A DNA stretch of 64,000 nt from Aptenodytes patagonicus (lineage: Eukaryota; Chordata; Aves; Sphenisciformes; Spheniscidae), in NCBI RefSeq assembly GCF_965638725.1, contig NC_134955.1:9700316-9764315 (forward strand). The letters are read 5' to 3'. Shown here one piece after another: positions 11,689 to 25,727 of the stretch (within the stretch, counting starts at the first letter, position 1; the number at the start of each line of letters is the position of its first letter). A program made the translations under genes and the position numbers. The notes beneath the pieces were generated by a model, which was not told the DNA's origin, made no database searches, and saw only the letters and a list, made by a program, of their open reading frames with translations.

Positions 11689-14600
11689 GTGAAAAAATAG
11701 TGCAGACCCAACTTGCAGCTTTGAGCACCTCACAATTTATTTTGCCTATAAATGAACGTATGGGATATAGCAAATACAGATGATTATTTGGAGAAAGACT
11801 ATATTAGGTGTTTTTTTTCTGGTGCAACTGAAGGAGACCTATAAGGGTTGCTCCTTTGTAAATGCAGCATCAGCTGCATTGTAAAATACTACTCATCCTG
11901 CAGAAGCACCAGGAAATGGTCATTTCTGAAGGTAAGATCCAGCAGTAATGTACCAGATGGTCTTTGTTCAAGTATGGCATTCTGCTGCCTCACTGATAAG
12001 GACTCTGAATTATTAAAGCCTGGTAAAACAGTTCATCTGTACCACAAAATTCAGTGGAATTTTTAGGGCTGGTACAGAGGGTGTTGGCTGGCAAAAGCAG
12101 AAGTTGCAGTATTGGGACTGCTGTGTGACTCGCGTGTTGTGTTGCACCCTGTACAAAAACAACCAAAGCGGGAGAGACAGGTAACAGGGTTCTGAGGGAC
12201 ATGGAGAAATGAGGTGGATCCTTCCATAATTTTATCAGTCAAGAATACCAGGCCAAGTGCTTGAAAACAGAGTATGTACAATGGAGCTGTAAGTAGAACT
12301 GCAGAAGGAGGCTTAATGGCATTCAGCTCTGCTTGGTTTGTAAGGAAAGGGAGGAAAAACAAGTGGACATGAAAAATAGCATGTGTGAGACTGAGGTTTT
12401 CCAGCCTGACTGTTGGATGAGTTGTATGACTCCTTATTTCATCTTGAGAAACTTAACCCCTAGTCTTGTCACAACAGTGGGCTGCTGAGGCGGGTAAATT
12501 GAAGGTATATTCCCCCTTCCCCTCAAAACATAAGGCAGCAGTGCTTTTCGATAGTCAAAAGTAATCCGTTAGCTTGTCTCCCCTCCTATTTTGGAGAAGG
12601 TATTTCCTGCTCAAGTGCAGGACTTGATTTGGGTCTAAATGTCCCAGTTTTAAAGGCCTAGTGAGTTTCTGGCCCTTTTGATATGAATTTTATTTATGAA
12701 TGAATGGATTTAATAATGAGATTAAGATGATACACTGTTTTGATGGTATCTGGATAACATTTAGCTGGGAAAATATTTGAAATACCTTCTCATTGGCAAA
12801 AAGTTTTCTTGAAGAGCTATAGAAAAGAGCTTACAAGATTAAAAAAAAATTACATTGTCAGTTCAAAGTTTGGAAATTAGTAGGTTTATAAGAGATTGCT
12901 CTGTTAATCTGCCAGAAAAAATTCTTTCTTAGCTTCCTCAGAAGTAATAGTTATCTGCGTTGTATTCAACATCTTCTACTGAGAATAATAATGTGGATAT
13001 GCAAATCTGTTGACAATTAATTAAATATAGTAGGTTTGACAGATCCATTCTACTCTCACTTCTTGTCATACTTTCTGCAAACGGTGCATGTGAATCTGAA
13101 AAAAGCAGATGCTCACCCTTTCATTTTAGAGCATTTCAAGCTATAAAATATGCCACGCTACCAAGAGCTCTTTCTTCATGTCTGCAGCAATGTGTTCTGT
13201 GTGATACACTTTTTTATAATTTCTAGTGACGTGGAGATTTTATTGCCATATGTTAAAAACAGGTATATTGCCTTATCACTGAAGAGAGGCTGCATTTCAG
13301 AAGAGACAAAGTGACATGTGTACGTTGTGGAGCTTGCCAGAATTATTCTGGGGGTAGCTGGAGGAAACTTTCATATATGATAGATGCTACAAATGGCTAT
13401 AATACAGGGAAAGACAAGGAGAGTTGTGAGAAACCTGCAGCTGTGATACAAACAAGGATTTCTAAAGTTCTGATAGGAAAATAAATTTTTATTGCCTCAA
13501 TAAAGAAACATTGCTGCAGGTGCTGATTTGGCATGAAACAGTGTAATGTTGGCTCACGCAGCCCATCAACATCACCTTTAAGATAACGATGTTGCAGTAA
13601 GAATTGGGGTAAGGTATTACATCAGCTAATTGAGTGTTCATTTTGAATAGTAGCTCATTTTGCTGTGGTTAAATTAAAAGAGCATTTTGATGTAGAAGCC
13701 ATGTGTCATCTACAGGAGCAGCACTTTCTTCTCTGTACATGCCTGAAGAATACTTATTTCCAGCCTTGCTAACTCATTTAAATTAGCAACCCTTGTGCTG
13801 TCTGTGATGTGGGAAGAACAAAGATCACCCACACCTCTTCTCTTAGCCCACCTCCTTGCAAACCAAGGGGCTGGAGGAACTGAGATAGAGGTCCTGTGAG
13901 ATACCCTGTGGCTACCTGCCGTGCAGACATACATCGTAGATCCCACTGCTCCATAGCATTTCCACAGTAACTGCATCTCCGAGGGCTGGGTGACTCCAGC
14001 ATCCTCCCTGACATACTGCCTTTTCACCTACAACCCGATGTCAAAATGAAAGCTAGGACTTAGTCCCTAACAGTAGAAAACATTGTATAACTGTAAAGAG
14101 TTTTTAGTCCATATTTTGGATGACAGATCACTCATTTTTCTTCCAATTTTTTTCTGATTTCTTTTTTTTTTTTTTTGAGTCAGTGTTGAAACAGATGGTA
14201 TGTTTCTGCTCTGGAGACAATTATGCTACAAAATATATTTTTCTCCTCTTTGCACACCCTGGTTGCATCCATAGCCCTTCTGGCCTAGGACTGCATGGGA
14301 GGTCGCTGAGAACCTATAAATTGCTGGTTTTCGGGAGACTGCTTTGGGGATGGGTGTCACTGTTCGAGTCTTTCTATCTCTATGTATGAGCCCATGCAGT
14401 GTTCCCAGTATCTATCAGAGTAGGCAGCATAACCCTCTTGCAGAGTGTTCAGAAGCAAGGATGTGCCAGAGCTGTAAATTACATTCTGGGGGGCAGATAT
14501 TTGAAGCACCCAGTAAGTGATGCTAATTGCTATCAATTATTCTCTGTTTGAGGTTGGGGGAACGCCCATGTCTTGCCATTTTGTTGGCACCTCTTACACA

Positions 14601-15430
14601 GTGGTATCATACCTACTGAGGGCAATTAGTGGCGATATGGCAATATTCAAATAACGTGCAGTTGGAGGGGAGAGGAATTGTATTTTCTCTGCATTGACTC
14701 TAGTACAGAGCCAGTGCCCATCTATGCAGTGTTACTGTACTTCCATTCCTCAGTGAAAAGGAATTGTACTTTATTGTGTTCTTATGGGGTTTACTGGCTC
14801 TTCTGCTTTCACATAAATGATGTTATTCTTGCTATATTCTGTGAATCTGAAAAGTAAAATACATGTTCATGTATTATAACTGAGTACTCAAAGCACACCG
14901 TCTACATGCTTTATTTACTACCTGATAAAGATGATGCAGAGCTTTCCCACTCAGGATTTAGGAATGAGGATTTTATGACCATAGTGTAGCAAGTTGTTTG
15001 TATTTTATTCTAAACTTGGCAAATACATGGAGTTATGATGGCTTCTCTCAAGGTAAATAGTGGGAGCACGTGATAAGATGCTGGTCTTCCAGACAGCCTA
15101 GTTATATCCTGTGGATAATCTGAGTAATTGCAGCAAGAACCACATTGTTCCATGCATCTCTGAGCCCCAGGAATAAACCCTACCTGAAAGATTGTATGAC
15201 GATTACATAGACAACCGCAAATCTTGCCTTCCTCAGTACTTCCCAGCATTATAGGGATGTTCTAGTCAGATGGTGGGAGCCTTACATCCAACCGATGGTG
15301 ATCACATTCTCACCAATAAAAAAAAAAACAAACCAAAACAAAGACTGAGGCCAGCTACTTCATAAGCATTATCTCTAATTTATAACTGAAAATGTCAGCT
15401 ATTAATTATATCTACTCTCTTTCTTAATAG
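11689..15430 (+). other. KIAA1549L: KIAA1549L intron
   Basis: This is a 3.7-kb AT-rich intron that ends with the acceptor TTCTTAATAG. A T-rich run lies at about 14139-14177 and an A-rich run at about 15317-15330. No recognisable exon or transposon was seen. Confidence 0.7.
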
Positions 15431-15582
15431 GTAATACCGTACCAGCAGTGTTTGCCATACCAGCAGCAAACCGACCTGGCTTCACAGGCTATTTTATCCC
15501 AACACCACCCACGGCATACAGGAACCAAGCCTGGATGCCCTATGCCGGAGAGAATGAATTACCAGGGCAGTGGGCAGACTCA
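15431..15582 (+). CDS. KIAA1549L: KIAA1549L coding exon
   Basis: This 152-nt exon takes two bases to complete a split Gly codon, then encodes NTVPAVFAIPAANRPGFTG, then YFIPTPPTAYRNQAWMP, then YAGENELPGQWADS. It ends in phase 0 before a GTAAGC donor at 15583. The stretch is aromatic- and proline-rich and has the look of a conserved linear-motif region. I recall this text as one of the best-conserved parts of the family's C-terminal tail. Confidence 0.86.
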
Positions 15583-18500
15583 GTAAGCATCCTTGCTCTT
15601 CTAACTACATATATTTTCTGTGACTTGCAAAGGAGGGGTTTTAAGCAATGCTAAGTGATCAGCAAAGAATCTGAGCAAGATAATTCTTCCTTGAATGGTA
15701 ATAATCTCTAGTAGTGACAAGTTATGAGAGAGGGCATAGCTACTTTAGCTGTCCATCCCATGAACTGTAAGTAAGGTCTTTTAGAGAGTTAAATCATTCA
15801 CTAGGCTAGGGGCTGGCACCTATTCAAAGTTGGTGGGTTAGGTACCATTTTTCTTTCCCAAGACAGAGGTTAAATATTTGGATAGGCACATGGCAGGAGT
15901 AGGTGATGCTGCCTCTCAAGGTGGCCCTGTGCTGTTTGGAAGCTGGGGAGCATCTTTCCCTCCTGGAGGCTTCTCTCAAGACAGCCGAGCTCCCAAATCC
16001 TAGCGCCCGGCTCTGCCGCAGCCCTGCTTCACAGTGTTTCAAGTCCTCCTGCAGGCTGCAGTGACAGATCATAAATTAAATAATTAATTGCGCAATCCTA
16101 GTCTGGGACAGATGTAATTTTTAGCCCAAAGTATACCTACACTTCAAAGAAATAAAGTTGAGACATCCTAAAATGAATTGCAGTAGTTTATCATGTTTGA
16201 AACAATTTCTAAAAATTAGGGCTTTTTTTCCACTAGGGAAAAAAAAAGATCAGTTCTGCTGCTTGAGCTCACATCTGGTATTTATGCAGAACCAATTCAG
16301 CTAAACAAACTGGGAGATGGTTCTATTTCCTTGTGCATATGATCAACAGAATATTTTAGTGAATTGCAGTTGGAGTCTAATAGTTGACTTTGAGCAGCTA
16401 AGCAAGAGACAACACGGTCATATAAATATTCCTGGGGTCAGCTATTTGTTGCCAAATCTTTATTACTGCTTCTGATGCCTGTGAGGAAAATAATTCAGTT
16501 TGACTGTCAGATGCAAGTCTGGATTTGTAGGCTAAACTGTCAAGAAAAAGTATGTTCATCCGTAAGCTGAGCACATCTGCTGATGTGCCCCTGCCACCTG
16601 GAGGCTTTTGATGCCGTCGTACAGATTCCCTTCCCAGAGCTGCCCTTTAAAGTATGGAAACCCTTTTTCTTTTCATTGTTTTATTTATTTGTGGGGTTTT
16701 TTTTTGGTTGTCTTTAACCCTACTGACACTTTAAATCCAGGAGGCCCGTTGCATCTGAGCAACTTTAAACTTTTTCTTTAAAAAGAAAAAAAAACCCAAA
16801 ACAAAACAGGAAAAGTACTTTACTTGTCTTCCATTCTTTCTCCCTTTTGTATCCCTACTCCTTGGCTGCAGTCCCATGAAGAGAGTCAGATATCACTTGT
16901 CAAAAGGGGACACTGAAAACAAACTGGACAAAACGGGAATGCAAATCTCCAGCCCCCAGTTCCTTCCTCTGGAAGGAGAAGAATGTAACCCTGTTGTGGG
17001 TTTCCCTGTCTTCAGGGAAAGAGGTGGGAAGAGCAGTTAGTGCCGGTGGACCATACACAGGGGAATGGAGAGGGATGCAAGAAGCTGTCTGAGAAATAAC
17101 TGTGGCAATATAGAATTCAGAGGAAACGAATCTTCCTTTTAACTTCACATACCCACTACAGAGCTTTAACAACTTCTTGTTACTCAGACTTTCAGCCCTC
17201 CTGTGACTTTGCAGGAGAAGAGGAAAAAATGTAAACCCAAACCACTTCAGTTTCTACAATGAATTTGCACCTCCCAACGACTGCAAATCTGTCAAGAAAT
17301 TGTCTTTATTTGAAAATCATTACTAGAGGAACTAGTAATAGTGTTAGCAACGTAATACAGTCAGAAAGCCTGAATAAAACTGCAAAATATAAAGACCTAA
17401 AGTAATACTCAGAGTTTGAGTTTCTGGATGCTTTCTGGTTTCTGAGCCTCTAGATTGTAGCTTGATCATGCTTCCAAGGTTTTGACAATTAGTAAGAACA
17501 GAGGCTTAATATCTGCAAGGTGAAAATTGAAATTCTTTACTTTTCATGCATTTCTACTAGCTGGACTGTAAACAAGGGGGCATAGGAAACGGGAGATTTG
17601 ACAACAAAGAATTATCTTATAAGCTCAATTTACTGTAATGTACTATTTTCTCAGTTAAAAGGTAAGTATTGAAGCACTAAATTTTGTGGGAGAAGGGAAC
17701 TGTATCCAACAAAGCATTTATTTTCCAAACTGCCAGATGCTGCTTAGTGAAAGTAGTAACCTGGTGGCCTCTAGTGGCGTGTTCACACATTGTACTACTA
17801 AAATGTCTTTAATAATCTGTTGTAAACTAAACAGAGGCAGCTGCATTTAATGATCACTTTCATATCATGCCTGCTTCCTACGTTTGTCTCATCACACTAT
17901 ACTGAATGTGTTTGACATTCTCTTCATCGCTTGATGGCTATCCAAGATCGTATAGAGCATGTGTAAATCCTAGTGGTCAAGTTTTCATAGGTTCTTAGAT
18001 GCCTGAAGTGGCAAGAGTTTCAAAAGCACCCAAGGGGCTGTTAAACTCTCACAGGGCCAGAGCCAAAATGGGATTTAAGCAAAGCTGTCATTCTGAAGTC
18101 CATGCTGAGGACCCATGTTCCCCAGAAGGTATATAAAATTGGCAGAGGTTTCACATCTTGACATTTCAGTCTGCTTGCAGACTGCTAAAATTCTGAAATA
18201 CTGCTTCTGGCATACCCACCAACGCCTTAGCCCTGGTGGGTGAAGCACCTTACACCTCAGCCTGACTGAAATCCGAAAATTAGCTGAGACATCTGCCTGG
18301 CCGCCTGTATTATATGCTTATATAAGACCTTAATGTATTTGGAAAGTCAAAAACTTGTGTTTTTCCCATTTATAGCAAAAAGAATTACAAAGTTAACTTT
18401 TTAGTGATTAAACATTGTGGAACCTTGTAAGTGTAGTATTCTGAGTATAGTGTAGGTAAGCGTAGTTTTCCAAGTCACTCAGTTCATAAAAAAGCATCAC

Positions 18501-19483
18501 TGAACTTTCCTTACTTACTTGTCATTGGCATGGACTAGAATGATCAGCCGGTAAGCTTTTTCTCAAGGAGAAATTATCTTGTCCTAGTAATAGGTTATGG
18601 GTTGCCTTCTGTAACAACATAAAGCCTTCTTCAAAATGAAGGGCTGTAGGTTCCCGATTTATACACTTTTGCAAAACATAAATAAATACTATTATTATTT
18701 GATGCATTAAAAACTTCCGAGGACTATGAAGACTGGTATCATGGTTCATGGATTTATGAAGGAAATTTAATATCTCAAGGGGGTATGTTATCTCAAGGGC
18801 CTATGTTATTATTTTAGTTTTAGCCAGTGTAACGTGGGGCTGAAATCGGTGAAGTTACAACAGAGTAAAATTGTGAATCTCCCATGTAATTCTGTTAAAT
18901 GTGGCCAGAAGACCTGATACTTCTGAGAAGTCAAACCTCCTTTTCAGTGTTGAGTTTCCAGGTTGGCATACCTGAGCTTATCCCCGTTGTCTGCATCTAT
19001 TGAGTTTTTGTTAGGAACAGTAAGTCCAGAGACTTGGCTGACTTGGCTTAGATAGCGGCTGCAAATCAGGAAACTCTACTTTTCTGTTCTAGGCTTTTCA
19101 GTGTCCTGAAATGTAGTGGTGCTGTCTGTTTAAAACTGAAATGTTTAGGAGGAATAGTAAGCAGAGAACACACTCAGAAAAGCCTTCTCCCTTTGACTTT
19201 TCGTAGTGATGGTAAATTAGGACATGCGATGTTTCCCCCGCTAGGTGTTTTTGCTGCCACAGTCTGGGGAGTTGAGTACCCGGTACATTGATGTATGTGC
19301 ATAAATGGCACATGCCAAGATAGACATTTGTAAACAGACGCTTAGGAGTATGAGGTTTACGTTCTCTTCATGTGGTCCTATCTGTTACATCTTATTCTGC
19401 CCCGGGGAGGTTTGTGTTACCTGGCAGGTGGCACTATGGATCAACTGTTCTGTATAATTTTGTGTAATTACCATGCTCTACAG
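15583..19483 (+). other. KIAA1549L: KIAA1549L last intron
   Basis: This is a 3.9-kb intron with a GTAAGC donor and a CTCTACAG acceptor at 19476-19483. It is AT-rich with short homopolymer runs near 16205-16250 and 16680-16800. No transposon or exon was identified. Confidence 0.7.
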
Positions 19484-19765
19484 GTTCCACTACCTGGATA
19501 CATCGAGGCTTATCCGAGGCCCCGCTATCAACATAATTCTCCTTCGCGACTTCCTCGCCAATACAGCCAGCAAGCAAGCATGCATCCCAGCCTGGAACAA
19601 GCTCCTTTGCCGTCCACTGCAGCTTCTCAGCAGAGCCTGACAGAAAATGACCCGTCCGATGCTCCTCTCACCAACATTTCTACAGCTGCCCTCGTAAAGG
19701 CAATAAGAGAAGAAGTTGCTAAACTGGCCAAGAAGCAAACAGATATGTTTGAGTTCCAGGTCTAA
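19484..19765 (+). CDS. KIAA1549L: KIAA1549L last coding exon and stop
   Basis: This 282-nt terminal coding exon encodes 93 residues and a TAA stop at 19763-19765. It begins VPLPGYIEAYPRPRY, contains SRLPRQYSQQAS and TAASQQSL, and ends with a Lys/Glu/Ala-rich amphipathic helix around TAALVKAIREEVAKLAKKQ followed by TDMFEFQV. The helix could pack as a coiled coil. The last residues F-Q-V fit a class II PDZ ligand (hydrophobic-x-hydrophobic at the C-terminus); this is inference. With the four preceding exons, the window carries 341 residues, the extreme C-terminus of a protein that is about 1,800 residues in human. Confidence 0.88.
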   Translation, partial: VPLPGYIEAYPRPRYQHNSPSRLPRQYSQQASMHPSLEQAPLPSTAASQQSLTENDPSDAPLTNISTAALVKAIREEVAKLAKKQTDMFEFQV

Positions 19766-20333
19766 TATCTTTTGTGCACAGTACTTGTATCATGCAACCT
19801 GGGGTAGCCAAGAAAGCGACTCCTTCAATTTTCAGTTACAAACTTGCTGTGAATTGTGCCAAAGTGATGGCATTTTTCTCTGCCTGAAAAGTCAAAACTA
19901 TGAAATGACTTAAAGCAGAGCAACAGGACTCTGAAGATGTGTAATTCTGCTTGCCAGCTAAGGAAATGCTGCCAGGTAACTGTTTAATACAGATAAGATT
20001 GATCATACGCAACTGTTTGTCACTTAGCTCTCGTATTATGACCCATCATCACTAGAGATGCTGCTGAACATGTCTGCACCACACGATGTTTCATTTGCAG
20101 GCCCAAAGGTAGAGCTGCTGAAAATAACTTCTGCATGTCAAAACTTTGATTAAAGAAGAAAATACAGTAGAACACGGTTAGCTAAAGGCCACAGTAGGCG
20201 TGGCCGTGGCCATGTTAATTGTTTGCTGCAGGACATATAAGGGATGCTGATTTCAGCAATGCGGAGTCATTCAGCCTTTTCATTCTAGAGACCGTATTCA
20301 AACCAAAAGAATTTGAGATGAGTAAGTAATACA

Positions 20334-20339
20334 AATAAA
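20334..20339 (+). terminator. Candidate proximal poly(A) signal AATAAA
   Basis: This is an AATAAA hexamer 569 bases after the KIAA1549L stop, within an A-rich stretch and followed by TGTCCTGTAAATAG. It is one of several candidates. Confidence 0.3.
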
Positions 20340-21565
20340 TGTCCTGTAAATAGCCCCAATTCTCCTCATCCTATTAACAGTACAAAGAAGTGAAAGAAGA
20401 GAAGACTGTGAAGAAGGTTAATGATATTTTGATAATCGGTGGCTACCTTGTCCCTGAATGCCACTGATGAGTTATGGAGATTTTTTTCAGCGTGAGAGAA
20501 TACAATACACGAAGAGCCAACAAAGGATGTTGGTGCTAGAAGCTTCCAGGAGAAATGAAAAAAGGTTATTCGCATTTGCTCTATATTCAGGCTTTTCACT
20601 CTGACTGCATGTGAAGCTGGTAAACCCGAGACCTTTGAGCAAGTCTTTCCAATCTGGAGTAATGAATACACCCGCTTGGACAAGAAAACCTCTGTAACAC
20701 AGTGCTTTCTTCTCTTTCTTAAACAATGGTATCTACTAAAGTGATGCCAGAAAGTGCTACCTGAAGCTGCAGTTGATTTTGATTACGCTGGAGTAGTGAA
20801 TGCACACCTAGGCAGTTCTGAATGTAGAGGATCTGATTATCATATTAACATGTGAATAAGTAAACAGTTACATGGTTTAACAAAAATACTAATGTTCTGT
20901 GAAAAAGAGACCATTTCCAGAAATTATGCTGACTTTATATTGTGCAAGATAAAGGTCACTAATTGTTAAACTGCATTGTTGTATGAATCCAATCCCAAAA
21001 GAAAATCAAACCAGTTGAATGGGGCAATAGTTCATCTTTTGCAGTTGTAAAAAACAGTTGGAGGTCATGAACAATTGTTCTCAGTTCCTTCAGCAATTAG
21101 CTTTGGGAACTGAAGTTGTTGCAAAATACGTTGTTGGGCATGCTTGACGTCAACTGGAGTTAAAGGTAATGTCCTTCGTTTCAGTAAGTTATTTAGTTAT
21201 CTTCAATTGCTTATGCTATTTTGTCTGATCATTTCATTTCCCTGAGTTTCTTTGGTCTTTACTGAGGTGAGAAAGGGAACTTGGTTTAGCTTTTTGACCA
21301 TCAGTAAAATGAGAGGAGAAGGAGAGAGACGACTAGAACAGGGGATAGAAGAAGAAATTGATGAAGCACAAACTTTTAAAGCAGAGCTATTTTTTCCCCA
21401 AATAATTATATTATAAACCCTGACTAAGATTGTGATACATAGTTATCCTAGAATATACAGATATCTTCTGCTCCAATACCTTAAATATTGCAGAAGCTTT
21501 TGGAATGCTAGCTAATCTTTCAACAAATGTGAAATCTCATTTTTATTATTTAAAATTCAGATATA

Positions 21566-21571
21566 AATAAA
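21566..21571 (+). terminator. Candidate poly(A) signal AATAAA
   Basis: This AATAAA is followed at once by a U/GU-rich downstream region (TGTATTTTTGTAATTTC, then TGTATATATGTGCTG). That is the arrangement expected for cleavage and polyadenylation. Support is moderate because the surroundings are AT-rich throughout. Confidence 0.4.
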
Positions 21572-23112
21572 ATGTATTTTTGTAATTTCTATGTATATAT
21601 GTGCTGTATATTTATATGTGAGTAGTCTGCTATAGCCAGAAAATTTCCATAAACCAAGTGCAAAAAAACCCAAACAAAACCCCTAGTAATTTTAATGATC
21701 AATATAAACATGTTATGTCTGGAGTACACAAATATACATTTGGGTGACTTGGATACTAAACAACCAAAGAAACTCAATCTTTCACATAAATATAAGTCTA
21801 GTAAAGACAGACTGCTGTCTCAGTTACTTGTCAGCTAACTAATACTGATCTTATCAGTGTAATACAATACATCCAAATGTGTTTTTGTGTTGAATTAATA
21901 GCTGCCTAAGAGTATCACACTTGAAAATAACAACTCAAAAATACTGCGCCAAACTCAGCGTGCCATAAAAAGACTAGTTCTGGTTGGCTTCAGTGGGAGC
22001 TTCACTCGCTGACAGCAAGGCTGAGTTTCTCTATTACGATTCGTCTATATGTGCACATTTCACTAGAATCCCTTGAACAATATTCTGCTTATTTTTCAGT
22101 CATTTCAATCACTGTAATGTAAGTGCAGACATAATTGAAGAGCGGCTTACTTTTATTTAGCCTAAGCTGGTTCATAACTGGCTTAAGCTAGCTAACTTGG
22201 TAAGTGAAATCCACACTAAATTGTGCCAGCCACATTTTGCATCAGCTTTATTACCTCAGTTTTTGAATGATTCCTCTATTTAGCCCAATTAAATTTTGCA
22301 AGTGGATAGGCCCTTCTATACAACGGGAGTGAAATGTGCTGTGAAATAAATTTCTGTATCTTAGACTCCAGTTTTGCAGAGTTATCCTAAAGCTGCAAGT
22401 ATGGAAGCAGCAGCAATCACGTGGATGGGAGTACTGAAAAAATATAGGGAAGGGTGATGTTACGATGTATTCCCAAAAGAGTCACAGGAGGTAGGACGTA
22501 CCAGATTTAAACAGCATCTTTGGGACACTTAGTTCTGCTTGTAAATCTGTACCAATTCTTAAATTTAAGTGATTTAGTAGTTCTATTGAAAAATGTATGA
22601 GGATGAAGCCAAGCATATATCTTGCCATACTGGAAATTAAAACGTTTGGAAATTATGTAGATGTACAGGGTTTGAATGCCTACATGCAAACAAAATGAAC
22701 AAACAGAAAAACCCCAATAAAAATGTTTAAATAGCCTTCTAGAAAGACAAACCATTTCAGTAAAGTTAAGCAAAGTACTCTTCATATTACTGAGGAAGAC
22801 CTGTTAGACTTTCAAAATTAATTTTGTTTGGTATTGTATCGACGATGTGCAGTGTATTGAATATTCCTTCCACCATCACTCTAAAACCATTGTGGTGCAC
22901 TTTATTCACAAAGACATTTTACATTCTTCATTCATAATGGCTTTTTATCTTGTTTGTAATATGTTTCTGGTTTTTTTTTTTAAGTACAAAGTAAGATTAT
23001 ACCAAGACAGTAAGGACATTCCTGGGAAAGAAAAATCATGCTGTAATATTTATACTGTCTGAGCACAAACAATGATAAAGTGAAAATATAGTGTACAAAT
23101 AATTTGTAATAT

Positions 23113-23118
23113 AATAAA
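23113..23118 (+). terminator. Candidate poly(A) signal AATAAA
   Basis: This AATAAA lies 3.3 kb after the stop and is followed by CATTTTGTATGG, a short GU-rich element. Confidence 0.35.
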
Positions 23119-25674
23119 CATTTTGTATGGCTACAATTACAATATAGTTTTTCAATATTGATTTCAAAGAAGAAAGTATACCTGTTTAAAGATATAACCT
23201 CATCAAAATATATTCATGCCATTTTTACTGATATAAATTTAGTCATTAAGGTTTTTCTACTAAATGTCCCAATTTTCATTAAAATGATGTTAAATGTTTA
23301 GGTGAAAATACTGTTTTCTGTGTACAAAAATGTTGATGTTCTGACCGCTATTTGTCTTCAGACTTGTAAATCATCGGTAGAAACATCTGCAAACGAAATG
23401 CACGTAAAATTACTTCTTGGTATGTGCGTAATGACCGCTCTCAGTAGGTATGCTGTGTGTGACATTTATTAACATCAGTAGAACAGTGACTTTAAGAGGA
23501 TAAGAGGGTACTCTTTGACAGTCGTTTTTTGATAAAAACATATTATCTGGATTTGAGACAAGCTCTAGCACTCGGTGTAGAAATATGAATAATATTTGTA
23601 TCTAATAATATCATGGATAGAACTTGATAGAAGTGCACGTAAATCCTCTATATAGAAATGGGAAAATTATCATAAGTAATGATCATTTCTTTTTCGGACT
23701 AACTTTGAAAAGGTGAGAAATGGAGGAAAGAAAATGTAAGATAAAAATGTGAAGCAGGTAGAAAAAGCAGCATTGGATTGAGTGGCAGAACTGGTGAGGC
23801 CTCTGTCTTGTTTAAGGGACGACACATACAAACTACGGTTTTCGTTATATTTCAAGATGTCTGACTGTAAATAATTAATTACATTTTAATGCATATTTTT
23901 AGTCTCGCATTGCAAATAGAAGCTGGCAGTTAGCTCTTGTAAAAGTCTGAGGGAGCTTGAAAGCAGCAAGTTTTCAGAGCTAGCAGGAGAAGTCAATTCA
24001 TTTTGCTGACCTTGTTCAGCCTACACACGTCTGAGCAGCTCTGAGTACTGTGTCCAAAGATGCTGTAAATCAGTTACGGTCCTGACCTTGCATTTCTTGT
24101 ACATAAACAAATCTCAGTGGCTTCCCATACCTCACTGACATGAAATGGGATAGAAAGAGAACAAGTGTGAGATAATATGAAGGATATTAACAGGTCAGGA
24201 GTACCTTAACGGTCTGGAAGCCATGGATCTTCTGTTGCGTGCTAATTTACACCTACTAGAAAATGGTTGTGTTTGGCAGCTGTCCTCGGCAAGGTGCATT
24301 CCTTTCATCGTCAATGTCCGATATGTCAAGACTCAGTCCTATCACAAGAGAGTGTATCAATTAATGCTTCCACTCCTGCGTGTAAGCCGTGTGCACTTCC
24401 TGCGTAGCTCCACATGAGAGAGTGGCATAATTAACACAAGTGGTTTCCAGTTACTCAGAGTAATCTCTTGTAATAAAACACCAAGTAGTATGGCATCTTA
24501 TATTCTACTACATCATTAGAAGGGTGGAAAAAAAGGCATGGTCATACAGAATGTTAGTATATTAATACCATTACCCTTTTTATTAAAGGCATTGTGAAAG
24601 AGGGAAAGTTTGGTCTGCTAAGATCAGGACTGCTCACTAGCTAGAGCGTGTGCAGGGCAACAGCCCCCTTCTGCTCAGTATGCTGTTGTGGCTGATGGAG
24701 CAGATCTCTCCTCTCGCCACTTACCACCCCTTGTAAAAGGGTACAAGCGCACAGCTTTTTGGAGTAAGACAGACGTAATTTTGAAAATAAGTATATGGGG
24801 TAAATAACATCTACCTAGTTCTCTGTGACCACTCCGGATGCATTAATGGTCTGCTAAGCAATTTTTACAAAGCAGTGTGCGTTCAGAGAGAAATGAATTA
24901 GCTCAAGCTTCTTTACTATAATGTTATTTAGACATAGCACTGTGACTTTGTAACAGTGCTATATGGAATCAGTATGTCAAATGGTAACTTACACTTTCTG
25001 TGCTAGACTTTCTTTTCATGGGTTAATTTTCTGGCCATAACTCCAGGACTAAGATTTTTTTGTTTTGTTTTGTTTTGCTTATCAAAATATTTCAAAGTTC
25101 TATTTTTCCATTTTAAAGTGTAGGCATGCAAAATGAGGATGAGAGTACCTGTTTAGAATGCTTTTTTTTTGACTCTTGCCTTTCTCTCACAAATAAATAA
25201 TGCAAAACTTGACTTCTGGAAATGAGATTTACATAGGTCAGTAAATGAACTGGGTACTGACTTGCTCTTTAAAAGAAAGTTTCGAGATGGCCAAGTCATA
25301 AAGGCATACCTGGTTAATACCGCAGAATCTTTATTGAGAATAACTGCATTGCACATCCTCGATCACACGTTTTGCCATGCCCAATGAGTGAAAAGCAATC
25401 AGAAAACTGTGCATCTGGGGATTCCTGTTATCCAGGAAAATATTTGCTTGGGCTGTATACAAGACATGGGAGATGGGACAGGGATTTCACTGGGGCTCTG
25501 AGGTGGGTAGACTGCCCTATGTAACATATTCGCCCTTTGAGTGGCCCTTAATACCAACAGATGTAAAAACTACAGCCACCGAAGTGGTATGGCAGAAAGG
25601 TGGTTTAGGTCCTGATTTTTAAAATTGTTGAGATGCTCCAAAATCATATATTTCATGTTTTTAAAATCACCTTG

Positions 25675-25723
25675 ATACCATATTGCTATCGAAAATCCTC
25701 AAGGATTTTCGATAGGAATATGG

Positions 25724-25726
<3 letters not shown>
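25675..25726. repeat. Near-perfect inverted repeat, 25-bp arms
   Basis: The left arm 25675-25699 and right arm 25702-25726 are reverse complements at 24 of 25 positions (one G/C mismatch), separated by only two bases (CA). The core reads CTATCGAAAATCCT on the left and AGGATTTTCGATAG on the right. A plus-strand transcript would fold into a stable long hairpin with a very tight loop, unlike a typical pre-miRNA loop. A TA-repeat follows immediately. The origin is unknown: a small palindromic insertion, a MITE remnant or a replication-slippage product are all possible. Confidence 0.9.

Positions 25727-25727
<1 letters not shown>

Noticed and set aside
25675..25726. Hairpin as a pre-miRNA
   Set aside because: The two-base loop and almost unbroken 25-bp stem are unlike typical animal pre-miRNAs, and no known seed was recognised; kept only as a repeat.
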